Positions 63,110 to 64,000 of a DNA stretch of 64,000 bases are shown here, piece after piece. A model generated the notes under the pieces. That model was not told the origin of the DNA, ran no database searches, and saw nothing but the letters and a program-made list of their open reading frames with translations. A program made the position numbers and the translations under genes. How positions within the stretch are numbered: the first letter of the stretch is position 1; every line of letters starts with the position of its first letter. Origin of the DNA: Variovorax sp. Root318D1 (GTDB lineage Bacteria; Pseudomonadota; Gammaproteobacteria; Burkholderiales; Burkholderiaceae_C); contig NZ_LMCQ01000012.1 of NCBI RefSeq assembly GCF_001424835.1, forward strand, positions 704,840-768,839, in the 5' to 3' direction.

Positions 63110-64000
63110 TCAGGGCAGTTCGCGCGAGGTGGTCGGGTCGGCCGTGGGCGGCAGGGCGCCGCGCAGCGGGCTCGGGCGCAGGGTGCGCGTGTCGGCCGGC
63201 GGGCGCGGCGGCGGAATAAGCTGCGTGCCCTGGATGCGCTCGCTGCTGCTGCTCGTGCGGTCGGCCGAACGCGGCGGCGGTGCTTCCGGCAGCACGGGCG
63301 CGGAGTCGACGCCGCGCAGCATGATGTTGTCGGTGTTCGGCTGCGCGCGCTGCTGCATGCCGCGGATCTCGTCGTAGCGGTCGTAGGAAAACGCTTCGGT
63401 GGAGGCGCCGTCGCGCATGACGGCCGGGCGCAGGAACATCATCAGGTTGCTCTTGGTGCGCGAGCGCACTTCGTTCTTGAACAGGAGCGGTGCTTCCGGC
63501 AGCACGGGCGCGGAGTCGACGCCGCGCAGCATGATGTTGTCGGTGTTCGGCTGCGCGCGCTGCTGCATGCCGCGGATCTCGTCGTAGCGGTCGTACGAAA
63601 ACGCTTCGGTGGAGGCGCCGTCGCGCATGACGGCCGGGCGCAGGAACATCATCAGGTTGCTCTTGGTGCGCGAGCGCACTTCGTTCTTGAACAGGTTGCC
63701 GAACACCGGAATGTCGCCGGCCAGGGGCACCTTCTCGATCGTGTTGTTGTAGTCGTCCGAGAGCAGGCCGCCGAGCATCACCAGGCCGCCGTCTTCCACC
63801 AGCACGCTGGACTCGATCGAGCGCTTGTTGGTGGTCGGGCCGTTGGGGTTGTTGACCGTGTTCTGGTCGACCGTCGAGGTCTCCTGGAAGATGGTCATCT
63901 TCACGGTGCCGTTCTCGTTGATGGTCGGGCGCACGCGCAGCGTGAGGCCCACGTCCTTGCGCTCCACCGTGGTGAACGGATTGATGCCCACGGAGCCCGA
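63110..64000 (-). CDS. gspD: Type II secretion system secretin GspD, C-terminal part, with internal duplication
   Basis: Only the last 296 or so residues lie in the window. The secretin core end is clear: VGLTLRVRPTINENGTV, SSVLVEDGGLVMLGGLLSD, VPLAGDIPVFGNLFKNEVRSR and TKSNLMMFLRP, which is the normal end of the beta-barrel. After about 45 further residues a 70-residue unit starting at LFKNEVRSRT is repeated, so the TKSNLMMFLRPAVMRDG strand occurs twice. A Pro/Arg/Ser-rich tail follows. The secretin forms the outer-membrane pore for folded exoproteins. The frame stays intact through the duplication and ends with TGA. Confidence 0.93.
   Translation of the reverse strand, partial: SGSVGINPFTTVERKDVGLTLRVRPTINENGTVKMTIFQETSTVDQNTVNNPNGPTTNKRSIESSVLVEDGGLVMLGGLLSDDYNNTIEKVPLAGDIPVFGNLFKNEVRSRTKSNLMMFLRPAVMRDGASTEAFSYDRYDEIRGMQQRAQPNTDNIMLRGVDSAPVLPEAPLLFKNEVRSRTKSNLMMFLRPAVMRDGASTEAFSYDRYDEIRGMQQRAQPNTDNIMLRGVDSAPVLPEAPPPRSADRTSSSSERIQGTQLIPPPRPPADTRTLRPSPLRGALPPTADPTTSRELP
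63277..63695 (-). repeat. 209-bp tandem direct duplication within gspD
   Basis: Bases 63277-63485 and 63487-63695 are identical except at one position (63386 g, 63596 c), giving a 210-base period (70 codons) with one differing base (63486) between the units. The difference is silent (Ser TCC/TCG). The repeat preserves the frame. It covers the last secretin barrel strand and the following linker. Confidence 0.97.

Overview
The window is high-GC, densely packed DNA with short intergenic gaps. Its gene families point to a betaproteobacterium of the Comamonadaceae, most like Variovorax. The evidence is an L-arabonate/2-keto-3-deoxyarabonate pathway beside ChvE- and YtfQ-type sugar importers, a cphA/cphA' cyanophycin pair with a divergent ABC/DUF1854 pair, and many small Burkholderiales-type hypothetical proteins. 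The genus is an inference; no rRNA or tRNA gene was seen. No stretch longer than about 300 bases lacks a gene.

Layout. (1) 1-7.8 kb: the 3' part of glmS, then single genes: a small membrane protein, a DUF1330 protein, a SulP anion transporter, a histone H1-like Lys/Ala-rich protein, a DUF3616 protein, an ArsC-fold protein without catalytic cysteines, an XRE regulator and a GIY-YIG protein. (2) 7.9-11.4 kb: branched-chain 2-oxoacid dehydrogenase genes (E1 alpha, E1 beta, E2) without an E3 gene. (3) 11.5-17.7 kb: a stress-flavoured group (Cys-rich four-helix copper-binding protein, DUF4142 lipoprotein, manganese catalase), then recQ and a lytic transglycosylase. (4) 17.8-26.2 kb: a Na+/H+ antiporter, an alpha/beta hydrolase lipoprotein, an XRE-cupin regulator with a GNAT acetyltransferase, and a 1083-residue CapA fusion overlapping another hydrolase gene.

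(5) 26.2-43.2 kb is the metabolic centrepiece, a locus for non-phosphorylative pentose (L-arabinose-type) catabolism: mutarotase, lactonase, SDR sugar dehydrogenase, LysR regulator, 2-ketoglutarate semialdehyde dehydrogenase, two interleaved sugar ABC importers (YtfQ/YtfR/YtfT/YjfF and ChvE/GguA/GguB types), an IlvD/Edd-type aldonate dehydratase and a 2-keto-3-deoxyarabonate dehydratase. Together these would import a pentose and turn it into 2-oxoglutarate. Three copies of a REP-like palindromic repeat lie in the transporter genes, one of them inside the coding start of yjfF.

(6) 43.2-52.6 kb: two tandem paralogous secreted proteins, then the cyanophycin locus. cphA' (with a degraded, shortened Mur-ligase part) and cphA run leftward; a PH-like-domain ABC exporter and a DUF1854 protein run rightward. 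(7) 52.7-59.4 kb: queC, a YddA/SbmA-like ABC protein, an MFS transporter and a Tat-exported phospholipase C. (8) 59.5-64.0 kb: a 5'-nucleotidase and type II secretion genes gspF, gspE and partial gspD, transcribed leftward. The secretin gene carries a 209-bp, nearly exact in-frame tandem duplication of its C-terminal region.

The observations most worth following are the gspD duplication, the cyanophycin locus with its divergent ABC/DUF1854 module, the REP element read as protein in yjfF, the CapA fusion and the cysteine-less ArsC-like protein.
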